A DNA stretch of 54,317 bases from the NCBI GenBank assembly GCA_020853705.1, contig JADYYK010000100.1, positions 1 through 54,317 on the forward strand, written 5' to 3'. Within the stretch, counting starts at the first letter, position 1. The number at the start of each line of letters is the position of its first letter. Source of the DNA: Deltaproteobacteria bacterium (lineage in GTDB: Bacteria; Myxococcota_A; Polyangia; Haliangiales; JADYYK01). The notes below the pieces were generated by a model. The model was not told where the DNA came from, searched no databases, and worked only from the letters and a program-made list of their open reading frames with translations. Shown here piece by piece: positions 8,877-17,200 of this stretch. The translations under genes and the position numbers were made by a program.

Positions 8877-9764
8877 CGCCGCCAGCGTGGCCCTGAACCA
8901 GCGGTGCGCGGCGTCCTTGTGCTCGCGCTCGTGCCAGTAGGCCACGATGGTGAAGCCCTCGACCTCGAGCGGCACCGGGCGCGCGACCACGGGCAGCGAT
9001 CCCGAGTAGCTCTGCACCATGCGCTCGGGCGCCACCCAGGCCAGGTCGGTCGCGGCCACCACGTGCGGCGCGACCAGGAACTGCGGCAGCGTCAGCACCA
9101 CGCGGCGGCTGCGTCCCAGGGCGGCGAGGCGGCGGTCGACATAGCTGCCCGGCGTGCCGCGCGGCGCCACCAGCAGGTGGGGCACCGCGCAGAAGGCGTC
9201 GAGGTCCAGGCGCCGGCGCGTGGCCGGGTGGCCCTTGCGCAGCAGGGTGAGGAAGCGCTCGCGGAACAGCGGCTGCGCGTGCAGCGCGTCGAAGGCGCGA
9301 TCCGCGGTGCCCAGGAACAGATCCAGCTCGCCGTCACCGAGCTGGCGCGCCACCTCGGCCATCGCCACCGGGCGCAGCACCACGTTGACCTCGGGCCCGG
9401 CCTCGGCCAGCCGGGCCAGCAGCGGGGGCAGCAGCACGAACGCGGCCAGATCCGCGCACGCCAGCGTGAAGGTGCGCGTGCTGGTGCGGGCGTCGAACGG
9501 CGCCGGGCCGGCCAGGGTGCGACGCACCGCCTCCAGCGCCGTGGCCAGCGGCGCGCGCAGCTCCTCGGCGCGCGGGGTGGTGCGCAGCCCCTCCGGTGTG
9601 CGCACCAGCAGGGCGTCCTCGAGCAGCGCACGCAGCCGCGCCAGGGCGTGGCTGGTGGCCGGCTGGCTGAGGCCGACGCGGCGCGCCGCGCGGGTCACGC
9701 TGCGCTCGGCCAGCAGCGCCTCCAGCACCACCAGCAGGTTCAGATCGACGCCGCTGAGATTCAT
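8859..9764 (-). CDS. LysR-family transcriptional regulator
   Basis: The 301-residue protein starts with a LysR helix-turn-helix: VDLNLLVVLEALLAERSVTRAARR, then LSQPATSHALARLRALLEDALLVRT. A periplasmic-binding-like effector domain follows (FTLACADLAAFVLLPPLL, GELDLFLGTADRAF, the PHLLVAPRGTPGSYVD loop). The ATG at 9764 places the conserved MNLSGVDLNLL at the N-terminus; the longer frame to 9836 adds residues from the shared promoter. It is divergent from the oxidoreductase gene at 9854, the classical LysR arrangement, so it probably controls that gene and itself from the 89-base gap. The effector is unknown. Confidence 0.9.
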   Translation of the reverse strand: MNLSGVDLNLLVVLEALLAERSVTRAARRVGLSQPATSHALARLRALLEDALLVRTPEGLRTTPRAEELRAPLATALEAVRRTLAGPAPFDARTSTRTFTLACADLAAFVLLPPLLARLAEAGPEVNVVLRPVAMAEVARQLGDGELDLFLGTADRAFDALHAQPLFRERFLTLLRKGHPATRRRLDLDAFCAVPHLLVAPRGTPGSYVDRRLAALGRSRRVVLTLPQFLVAPHVVAATDLAWVAPERMVQSYSGSLPVVARPVPLEVEGFTIVAYWHEREHKDAAHRWFRATLAALAREV

Positions 9765-9786
9765 GGTGTGAATGATGATGATGCCA

Positions 9787-9798
9787 CACATCGATGTG
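9787..9798. promoter_or_regulatory. Dyad in the LysR/oxidoreductase divergent promoter
   Basis: CACATCGATGTG is a perfect 12-bp palindrome centred in the 89-base region between the two divergent starts. A looser outer dyad (TTCAT near 9761 and ATGAA near 9802) and GTGTG/CACAC elements surround it. It is a good candidate LysR binding site by position; the T-N11-A core typical of LysR sites was not demonstrated. Confidence 0.4.
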
Positions 9799-9853
9799 CT
9801 GAATGAAGGCCCCGGGCGCACCATGGCCTCACACACCCGCCAGGAGTCACATC

Positions 9854-10501
9854 ATGCGTTTTGGAGTGCTCGGTACCGGAACCGTCGGAGACGCCATCGC
9901 CAGCAAGCTCGTCGCCCTCGGCCACGAGGTCAAGATGGGCGCCCGTGACGCCCGCAACGAGAAGGCCGCCGCCTGGGTCGCGCGCAGCGGCGCCAGGGCC
10001 TCGCAGGGCAGCTTCGCGGACGCCGCCAGCTTCGGCGAGCTGCTGTTCAACTGCACCTCGGGCGCCGGCTCGCTGGAGGCCCTGAAGGCCGCCGGCGAGG
10101 CCAACCTCGCGGGCAAGGTCCTCATCGACATCGCCAACCCGCTCGACTTCTCGAAGGGCATGCCGCCGACCCTCTTCGTGTCCAACACCGACTCGCTGGG
10201 CGAGCAGCTGCAGCGCGCCTTCCCGAAGACCCACGTGGTCAAGACCCTGAACACCCTGAACGCCCAGCTGATGGTCGCCCCGGGCAGCCTGGCCGGCGGC
10301 GACCACGACCTGTTCATGAGCGGCAACGACGCCGCCGCCAAGGGCAAGGTCAAGGAGCTCCTGCAGTCCTTCGGCTGGAAGACCATCCACGACCTCGGCG
10401 ACATCACCACCGCGCGCGGCACCGAGTCGATCCTGCCGCTGTGGATCCGGCTGTGGGGCGCCCTGGGCAGCCCCAGCTTCAACTTCAAGATCGTGCGCTG
10501 A
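9854..10501 (+). CDS. NADPH-dependent F420-reductase-like NAD(P)-binding oxidoreductase
   Basis: The 215-residue protein opens with a Rossmann fold, MRFGVLGTGTVGDAIASKL (GxGxxG), followed by GHEVKMGARDARNEKA (Arg suits an NADP phosphate) and strands VLIDIANPL and VVKTLNTLNAQLM. This matches the NADP-dependent F420 reductase / NAD(P)-binding family (COG2085), which also includes members not using F420. The C-terminus PLWIRLWGALGSPSFNFKIVR is typical of the bacterial subgroup. CAGGAG lies 7 bases before the ATG. It is divergent from the LysR gene and likely regulated by it. Whether F420 is the substrate is not shown. Confidence 0.85.
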   Translation: MRFGVLGTGTVGDAIASKLVALGHEVKMGARDARNEKAAAWVARSGARASQGSFADAASFGELLFNCTSGAGSLEALKAAGEANLAGKVLIDIANPLDFSKGMPPTLFVSNTDSLGEQLQRAFPKTHVVKTLNTLNAQLMVAPGSLAGGDHDLFMSGNDAAAKGKVKELLQSFGWKTIHDLGDITTARGTESILPLWIRLWGALGSPSFNFKIVR

Positions 10502-10540
10502 GCCAGCACCAGTCACCAGCGCCGCCCCCCGGGCCCGGCT

Positions 10541-11125
10541 ATGCTGGGGCCCATGTCATTCCTCCTCGACCTCCTCGGTGATCCCGAGGAGGGGCCCCTG
10601 CTACGGCCCCTCTTCTCGGGGCTGCCGGTGACCGAGGCCCAGCGCGCCGCCTACCGTGACTTCGTGGTCGGGCGCGGCGGCACCCGCGGCGAGCTGCTGC
10701 TGCTCGCCGAGCAGCTGTCGGCGCCGGTCGCGCCCGCCAATGCGCCAGCGATGCGCGCGCGCCTGCTGACGCTGGTCGCCGAGGTCGACCCCCTGTGGTG
10801 GGGCTGCGTCAGCGGTCACGGCTGGACGCTCAACTGTGTGCAGGCGCCGCCGGGCACCGTGCGCTTCGCCTACGATTGCCCGCGCCTGTGGCAGGAGCTC
10901 TTGCCCACCGGCGACGCGCGGGTGCGCGACTGCGCCGAGTGCCAGCAGCAGGTCCACCTGTGCAGCACGCTCGACGAGGCCGCCGCCCACGCGCGCGCCG
11001 GCCACTGCATCTCGGTGCCCAGCCAGCTCGCCGGCGTGGTCCACCGCACCTATGAGGAGCGCACCCGCATGGTCACCGGCCGGCCGCACCTCCCGTCGTA
11101 CTGGGCGGCCGACATCTTCAAGTGA
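10541..11125 (+). CDS. Hypothetical protein, possibly TIGR02996-like
   Basis: The 194-residue protein has two possible starts, ATG at 10541 and ATG at 10553 (MSFLLDLLG). The N-terminal half has a helical pattern (EAQRAAYRDFVVGRGGTRGELLLLAEQL) that recalls the myxobacterial TIGR02996 repeat domain (a DW...RGD.RGE motif), but the match is loose. The C-terminal half has a cysteine pair and a His/Cys cluster (RVRDCAECQQQVHLC, HARAGHC) that could bind metal. It is four bases upstream of the methyltransferase gene, so the two probably form an operon. Function unknown. Confidence 0.6.
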   Translation: MLGPMSFLLDLLGDPEEGPLLRPLFSGLPVTEAQRAAYRDFVVGRGGTRGELLLLAEQLSAPVAPANAPAMRARLLTLVAEVDPLWWGCVSGHGWTLNCVQAPPGTVRFAYDCPRLWQELLPTGDARVRDCAECQQQVHLCSTLDEAAAHARAGHCISVPSQLAGVVHRTYEERTRMVTGRPHLPSYWAADIFK

Positions 11126-11129
11126 CGCC

Positions 11130-11759
11130 ATGGCCCTGACCCCGCGCGACCTCAGCGCCCTGACCAGGCGCACGCTGGCCGACTATGACGACTCGGCGGA
11201 GTCGTTCCGCGCCGGCACCTGGGACCATGACGTGTCACAGAACCGCGCCGCGCTGCTGGACGCCATCGAGGCCGCGCCGCCGCTGCGGCTGCTCGACCTC
11301 GGCTGCGGGCCGGGCCGCGATCTGGCCTATTTCAGCTCGCTCGGCCACCAGGCGACCGGGCTCGACGGGGCGGCGCGCTTCGTCGACATGGCGCGGGCCA
11401 GCACCGGCTGCGAGGTTCTGCACCAGGACTTCCTGGCCCTGGCGCTGCCGCCGGCGCACTTCCACGGCATCTTCGCCAACGCCTCGCTGTTCCACGTGCC
11501 CACGCAGGAGCTGCCGCGCGTGCTCGGCCAGCTGCACGCGACACTGCTGCCGCGCGGGGTGCTGTTCTGCTCCAACCCCCACGGCGACGGCGGCGAGGGC
11601 TTCGTGGGCGCGCGCTACGGCGCCTTCCACTCGCTGGAGAGCTGGCGCGCCATGGTCACCGCCGCCGGCTTCGCCGAGCTTCTGCACTACTACCGCCCGC
11701 CCGGCCGGCCGCGCGCGCAGCAGCCCTGGCTGGCCACGGTGTGGCGCCGCCGGCCCTGA
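11130..11759 (+). CDS. Class I SAM-dependent methyltransferase
   Basis: The 209-residue protein shows SAM-binding motif I LRLLDLGCGPGRDLAYF near residue 55, an acidic end to strand 2 (ATGLDGAARFVDMA), motif II QDFLALALPPAHFHGIFAN, and a late WLATVWRRR strand. The N-terminus (TLADYDDSAESFRAGTWDHDVSQN) is typical of the Methyltransf_11/25 group acting on small molecules. It starts 4 bases after the preceding gene's stop and so is likely translated from the same message. The substrate is unknown. Confidence 0.85.
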   Translation: MALTPRDLSALTRRTLADYDDSAESFRAGTWDHDVSQNRAALLDAIEAAPPLRLLDLGCGPGRDLAYFSSLGHQATGLDGAARFVDMARASTGCEVLHQDFLALALPPAHFHGIFANASLFHVPTQELPRVLGQLHATLLPRGVLFCSNPHGDGGEGFVGARYGAFHSLESWRAMVTAAGFAELLHYYRPPGRPRAQQPWLATVWRRRP

Positions 11760-11829
11760 GGCGCCGCGGGCCCGCGACGCGCCCGCCGACGGGCTGACTC
11801 CGCGCAGACCTGGCATCTCCCGCAGATTC

Positions 11830-12645
11830 GTGGGAAACCACCACAGCTTGAGCAAGTACGCCGACTACACCGCCGCGCTGCTCGGCCACCAGAGCGTCGC
11901 CACCATCGAGCGCCACGCCGAGGTCACCGAGGCCGGCGTCGTGTATCCGCTGTGGCGCGTCACCACACCGGGGCGCCGCCGCCTCCTCATCACCGCTGGC
12001 TTCCACGGCAACGAGACCGCCGGCCCGCTGACCCTGGCGCAGCACCTGCCCGAACTCGTCGCCCACGCCCGCGCGCGCGACGTCGGCCTCACCATCTATC
12101 CCTGCGTCAACCCCTCGGGCTTCGCCGCCCACACGCGCTACAACGCCAGCGACGAGGCGCCCAACAACGACTTCCTGCGCTACGAGCTGCGCAACGGCGT
12201 CTGGGTCGACGTGCTCGAGCCCGGCCAGCCCTTCGTGCGCCACGCCCTGTTCCGTGGTGGCCCCAAGGAGACCATCGCCCTGCGCAGCGACCTCGAGCGC
12301 CAGCCGCGACCCGACGCAGCCCTCGATCTGCACCAGGATCCCTACCTTCTCCAGGCCCTGACCTACGCCTACGCGTTCGGCGACCGCGCCCCGTTTCGGC
12401 CCTTGCTCGCGGCCAGCGCCGCCCACGTCCCGGTCGCGCTCAGCTCCATCGTCGACGACGGGGTGCGCACCGACGACCTCGGCCTCATCGCCCTGCACGA
12501 CGGCAGCATCACTGACTGGCTGCACCGCGCCGGCGTGCCCTACACCGCCGCCCTCGAGACCACCACCGCGACCCCGCTGCCCGCCAGCCACCAGGTCAAC
12601 CTGATCTGGCTGCGCGGCTTCATCGACCTGGCCAGCGCGCGCTGA
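11830..12645 (+). CDS. Aspartoacylase/succinylglutamate desuccinylase-like (M14-type) hydrolase
   Basis: About 271 residues. Zinc-site motif FHGNETAG (His59, Glu62) and a second zinc His in ALDLHQDPY (near 168) define the M14/aspartoacylase fold; ALETTT near residue 243 supplies the expected catalytic Glu. NPSGFAAHTRYN holds the substrate-binding Arg. Such enzymes cleave N-acyl amino acids or short peptides in the cytoplasm. No ATG is available. The GTG at 11830 is used; a TTG at 11848 (giving MSKYADYTAALLG) is equally reasonable. It follows the methyltransferase by 70 bases. Confidence 0.8.
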   Translation: MGNHHSLSKYADYTAALLGHQSVATIERHAEVTEAGVVYPLWRVTTPGRRRLLITAGFHGNETAGPLTLAQHLPELVAHARARDVGLTIYPCVNPSGFAAHTRYNASDEAPNNDFLRYELRNGVWVDVLEPGQPFVRHALFRGGPKETIALRSDLERQPRPDAALDLHQDPYLLQALTYAYAFGDRAPFRPLLAASAAHVPVALSSIVDDGVRTDDLGLIALHDGSITDWLHRAGVPYTAALETTTATPLPASHQVNLIWLRGFIDLASAR

Positions 12646-12706
12646 GCTCGTGCCGTTCGGGGGAAGTCTCGCGGGCGGAGTTCTCGCCGAGGAGCGCGAG
12701 AAGGCG

Positions 12707-13351
12707 CTAGAAGTTGCTGGCGTAGGGCGCGAACAGCTGCTTGGCGGCGGCGATGAAGTCGTCCTTGCTGGCCCAGGCCGACAGCTCCTCGGGCTTGGTC
12801 GCCGTGGGGCCACCGTGGGCGTACATCATCATCATGATGTTGTTGGTGCCGTCGTTGTAGTAGACGGTCAGCCCGTTGGAGCTGGCGCCGTCCACCAGGC
12901 TGAGCGAGTAGGTGTAGATCCCCTTCTTGCCGCCGAGATCGAGCTCGCCGACGTCCCACACCGCGGCCGGGTTGTCGATGTGGATCCGCGGCAGCATCGA
13001 CTTGAGATTGTCGTTCTTCTGCCAGTCCGCGAGGACCATCTTCTGACAGAACGCGCACGGTCCGATGGTGATCATGGCGCCGATCTTGGCGCCGCTCGGC
13101 AGCGGCTTCTCCATCTCCACCGTGACCACGGCGCTGTCGCCCTGCGCCTGGTGCATGCCGACCACATAGCCGGGCACGGGCAGGTTCGAGATGGCCTCCG
13201 CCTTGGCCTTGTCGATGGCCTTGCCGCCACCACCGCCACCACCGCCACCACCACCACCACCACCGCCACCGCCGCCCTTCTTCTTGCCACAGCCGCCCAC
13301 TCCCAGCATCGCCACGACCGCCACTGCCAGCGCTCCGCGTCTCGTCATCAT
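12707..13351 (-). CDS. Polyglycine lipoprotein
   Basis: The 214-residue protein starts with a lipoprotein signal (LAVAVVAMLGVGGC) followed by KKK and a run of 18 glycines, which acts as a flexible tether from the lipid anchor. The folded part (from about residue 45) contains GPCAFCQKMV, a CxxC pair that could be redox-active or bind metal, and YYNDGTNNIMMMMYAH. Two adjacent ATGs are present; GGAGG lies 2 bases before the first (13351) and 5 before the second (13348), so the second may be the real start. Function unknown. Confidence 0.75.
   Translation of the reverse strand: MMTRRGALAVAVVAMLGVGGCGKKKGGGGGGGGGGGGGGGGGGKAIDKAKAEAISNLPVPGYVVGMHQAQGDSAVVTVEMEKPLPSGAKIGAMITIGPCAFCQKMVLADWQKNDNLKSMLPRIHIDNPAAVWDVGELDLGGKKGIYTYSLSLVDGASSNGLTVYYNDGTNNIMMMMYAHGGPTATKPEELSAWASKDDFIAAAKQLFAPYASNF
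13224..13277 (-). repeat. 54-bp (GGN) tract encoding 18 glycines
   Basis: A simple triplet repeat inside the lipoprotein gene. It stays in frame when units are gained or lost, so the tether length could vary between strains. Confidence 0.85.
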
Positions 13352-13488
13352 GACCTCCGTTCCTCCACCATAGTGCAACCCGCGTGCGCGCCCCAACTCC
13401 CTGAGTCCTCACCCGTCGAGGTCGCGCCGGTGGCACGCCGGGCCACCGACGGGTTGCCTCCGAGGCAACCTCCTGGCCCAATGCGGCC

Positions 13489-14169
13489 ATGACCGCTCCG
13501 CTCCGTGCGCTGCGCCAGCTCGACGAGGTGCAGCACCTGCGTCAGCTCGAAGGCCTCGACGCCGGGGCGCTGTTCGCCGGGCTGGCCGCCGAGGTGGCCG
13601 AGCCGGCACCGACCACGCTCGAGGAGCTCGGCCGGCAGCTCGACGCCCTTCGAGACGTCCTGGCCGCCATCGACGCCTTCGCGCAGAAGGCCATGGGGAT
13701 CCGGCTGACCCACGTGCTGGCCGCCGCCCCGCTGCCGCCGCAGCTGCGCACCCTGCTCAAGTCGACCGTGCTGTCCTACCAGCACGACCTGCCGCTGCTG
13801 CGCTCGCGCGTGGCGGCCGCGCTCGGGCGCGTCGAGCCCGCCACCGGCGCCGCCGTCACGGCCGACGTGATGGACGCCGCCGACCGCGTGCTGGCGCTGC
13901 GCACCGACCTGCGCGCCCGCCTCTTCGTGGTCGCCCAGGATGTCGCCGCCGCGCGTCTGCCCGCCGCGACCCAGGCCGCGCGCAGCCGCGCCCTGGCCCA
14001 GCCCGAGCGCCAGCGCTGGGCCCAGGCCGCCATCGATCTCGAGCAGCTCGCCGCCACCCCCGCGCTGCTCGCCCACGGCACCTCTGCCGAGCGCCTCGGC
14101 CTCATCGCCCCGCCCCCCGACGACCCCGAACCCGAGCCCACCCGGGGCTCGCTGCTGGAGATCGACTGA
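13489..14169 (+). CDS. Helical hypothetical protein
   Basis: The 226-residue protein is almost entirely predicted helix, rich in Ala, Leu and Arg (LDEVQHLRQLEGLDAGALFAGL, TLEELGRQLDALRDVLAAIDAF), with no signal peptide and no Cys. The C-terminus is proline/glutamate rich (APPPDDPEPEPTRGS). It could be a coiled-coil or scaffold protein. The ATG at 13489 is supported by codon pattern only. It ends 80 bases before the large repeat lipoprotein gene. Function unknown. Confidence 0.6.
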   Translation: MTAPLRALRQLDEVQHLRQLEGLDAGALFAGLAAEVAEPAPTTLEELGRQLDALRDVLAAIDAFAQKAMGIRLTHVLAAAPLPPQLRTLLKSTVLSYQHDLPLLRSRVAAALGRVEPATGAAVTADVMDAADRVLALRTDLRARLFVVAQDVAAARLPAATQAARSRALAQPERQRWAQAAIDLEQLAATPALLAHGTSAERLGLIAPPPDDPEPEPTRGSLLEID

Positions 14170-14194
14170 CGCGAGGGCGGCCCGATCGCCGCGG

Positions 14195-14224
14195 TTGACC
14201 CCGGCACCGCCGCGGAAGTATTCA
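14195..14224 (+). promoter_or_regulatory. Candidate sigma-70 promoter for the repeat lipoprotein
   Basis: TTGACC at 14195-14200 and TATTCA at 14219-14224 are separated by 18 bases, in a locally AT-richer patch 26 bases before the ATG at 14250. The -10 match is only moderate. Confidence 0.35.
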
Positions 14225-14249
14225 TCATCGATTGCGTAAACGGAGCGGC

Positions 14250-17200
14250 ATGAAACCGACACGCGTCCTCGCCTTCACCACCACGGCCACGCTGCTCGGG
14301 CTCGTGCTCACCGGCTGCGGCGGCTCGACCTCGCGCGGCGGCGATGGCGGCAGCCAGCCCGACGGCGGCGACACCGACGCCATGGTCGCGACCTGCGAGC
14401 CGAATCCCTGCGGCCAGGCCGGCCGCATGACCTGCGCCATCGTCGCCGGTCAGGCCCAGTGTCTGTGCGACCCCGGCACCCACGACGAGGCGGGCGACTG
14501 TGTGCCCGACGTCACCTGTGGCCCGACCACCTGCAACGGCCACGGCACCTGCACCATGACCGGCAGCGCGCTGGCCTGCAGCTGCGAGGCCGGCTTCGCG
14601 GGCGCCAACTGCGCCGGCTGCGACACCGCCGCGGGCTACCACGGCGACGGCGCCGGTGGCTGCACCATGGACGCCTGCCTGCCCGATCCGTGCTCGGCCG
14701 CCAACACACGCTGCAGCGCGACCGGCGGCATCGCCACCTGCGTGTGCAGCCCCGGCTTCCACGATCAGACCGGCACCTGCGTGCCCGACGAGGTCTGCAC
14801 CGCGACCACCTGCAGCGGCCACGGCACCTGCAGCGTCAGCGCCGGCCTGACCAGCTGCGCGTGCGCCGCCGGCTACAGCGGGACCTCGTGCAACGGCTGT
14901 GACACCGGCGCGGGCTATCACGCCGACGGCGCCGGGGGCTGCACCACCAGCACCTGCCTGCCCAACCCGTGCACCGCCAGCAACAAGACCCAGTGCGCGC
15001 AGACGCCCGCCACCAGCAGCGGCTACACCTGCTCGTGCGACCCCGGCTATCACGACGACGGCGTCGGCAACTGCACCACCGACGTGTGCCGACCCAACCC
15101 GTGCGCCACCCTGAACCAGGCCTGCCGCCCCGCCGCCACGCCCGCAGGCTACGAGTGCTATGTGCCGGCGTGCAACGACATGAACCCGTGCACGACGGAC
15201 ACCCTGGTCGGCGGCAACTGCCAGCATGCCAATCTGCCCGACACCGCCAGCTGCTCGACCACGCTGTGCCTGACCGGGCAGCGCTGCAGCGCCGGCACCT
15301 GCGGCGGCGGCACCGCGGTCACCTGCAACGACGGCAACCCGTGCACCCGCAACGAGTGTGACGCCAGCGCCGGCTGCCGCTATCCGAGCGATGACAGCCT
15401 GATCCCCGACGACGGCATCAGCTGCACCGTCGACTCGTGCAGCGGCGGCGTGCGCCGCAACCTGGCCACCGACGCGCGCTGTGACGACAACCTCTATTGC
15501 ACCGGCGCCGAGCGCTGCGCCCCGACCGCCCCTGGCGCCGCCGCGCTGACCGGCTGTGTGACCGAGAACGTCCCCGCGCCGCCGGCCGAGCCCTGGAGTC
15601 CGTGCCGCTCCTACGGCGCCTGCACCGAGAGCCTGCCGCACTTCGCGCTGACCCAGCAGCCCCTCGGCGCCAGCTGCAACGACCGCATCGCGTGCACCTC
15701 CGACGATCGCTGCACCGCCAGCGGCGCCTGTGTCGGCAGCGCGACCGCGACCTGCGCCGGCGGCGGCACCTGCATGACGACCGCGCCGTGGCAGTCGGGC
15801 ATCGACTTCTCGCTCGCCGTCCTCGAGGGCGACGTCACCATGAACGGCGGCGCCATCCCGGCCACCTCGCAGAGCTCGACCTCGCTCGACCTCTACCTGG
15901 TCGATCGCACCACGCGCGCCTACCAGTACATCGGCGGCCCGCGCTGGTCATCGTCGCCGTTCCCGTACCCGCTGCAGGCCGGCAGTGATCACTACACCGC
16001 CACCGTCCTCCCCGGCGTCTATGACATCCTGTATCGGCGCGGCTTCAACACCACCACGTCGTCGGGCACCACCTATGTCTATGCCACCAGCGCCAATGAC
16101 ACCGTCGCCTATGGCGAGCAGCTGCTGGCCGAGAACGTGGTCATCGGCCCCGGCCACAACCTGCGCAACATCGACGTCTCGCTGACCACGCTGTCGGGCG
16201 CCATCCGCATGAACGGCGGCCCGGTGCCCGCCACCTCGCGCAGCTCGACCTCGCTCGACTTCTACCTGGTCGACACCAGCACCGGCGCGCACCAGTACAT
16301 CGGCGGCCCGCGCTGGTCGTCCTCGCCGTTCCCCTATCCGCTGCAGGCGGGCACCGACACCTATGTCGCCAAGATCCTGCCCGGCACTTATGACCTGCTG
16401 TATCGGCGCGGCTTCAACACCACCACCTCGTCGGGCACCACCTATGTGTATGCCACCGACGACAACGACACCGTGCCCTACGGCGAGCAGCTGCTGCGTC
16501 GCGCCATCGTGATCGCCCCCGGCGCGCAGACCCTCGACATCGACTTCGGCATGGCCGACGTCACCGGCGCCGTCAGCTTCGACGGCGGCGCGGTCCCCGC
16601 AACTTCGCAGAGCTCGACCTCGCTCGACTTCTACCTGGTCGATCGCACCACGCGCGCCTACCAGTACATCGGCGGCCCGCGCTGGTCGTCGTCGCCGTTC
16701 CCGTACCCGCTGCAGGCCGGCAGCACCGCGATCACGGCCAAGGTGCTGCCCGGCACCTACGATCTCCTGTACCGCCGCGGCTTCAACACCACGACGTCGT
16801 CGGGCACCACCTACGTCTATGCCACCAGCGCCAATGACACCGTGGCCTACGGCGAGCACCTCCTGCGCGAGGCCATCGTGATCGGCAACGGAGCGCAGAA
16901 CCTGCCCATCGACTTCTCGATGGCGACCCTGTCCGGCGACATCACGATGAACGCTGGCCCCGTCCCCGCGACGTCGCAGAGCTCGACCTCGCTCGACTTC
17001 TACCTGCGCGACCGCGGCACTGGCGCCTACCAGTACATCGGCGGTCCACGCTGGTCGTCGTCGCCGTTCCCGTATCCGCTGCAGGCCAGCACCACCAGCT
17101 ACACCGCCCGCGTCGTCCCCGGCAGCTACGACCTCTTGTATCGGCGCGGCTTCAACACCACCACGTCGAGCGGGACCACCTACGTCTACGCCACCTCGGC

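Noticed and set aside
13888..15641. Minus-strand Ala/Gly/Val-rich open frame over 13.8-15.6 kb
   Set aside because: It is the complementary frame of the EGF-like gene and of the helical protein and lacks any motif.
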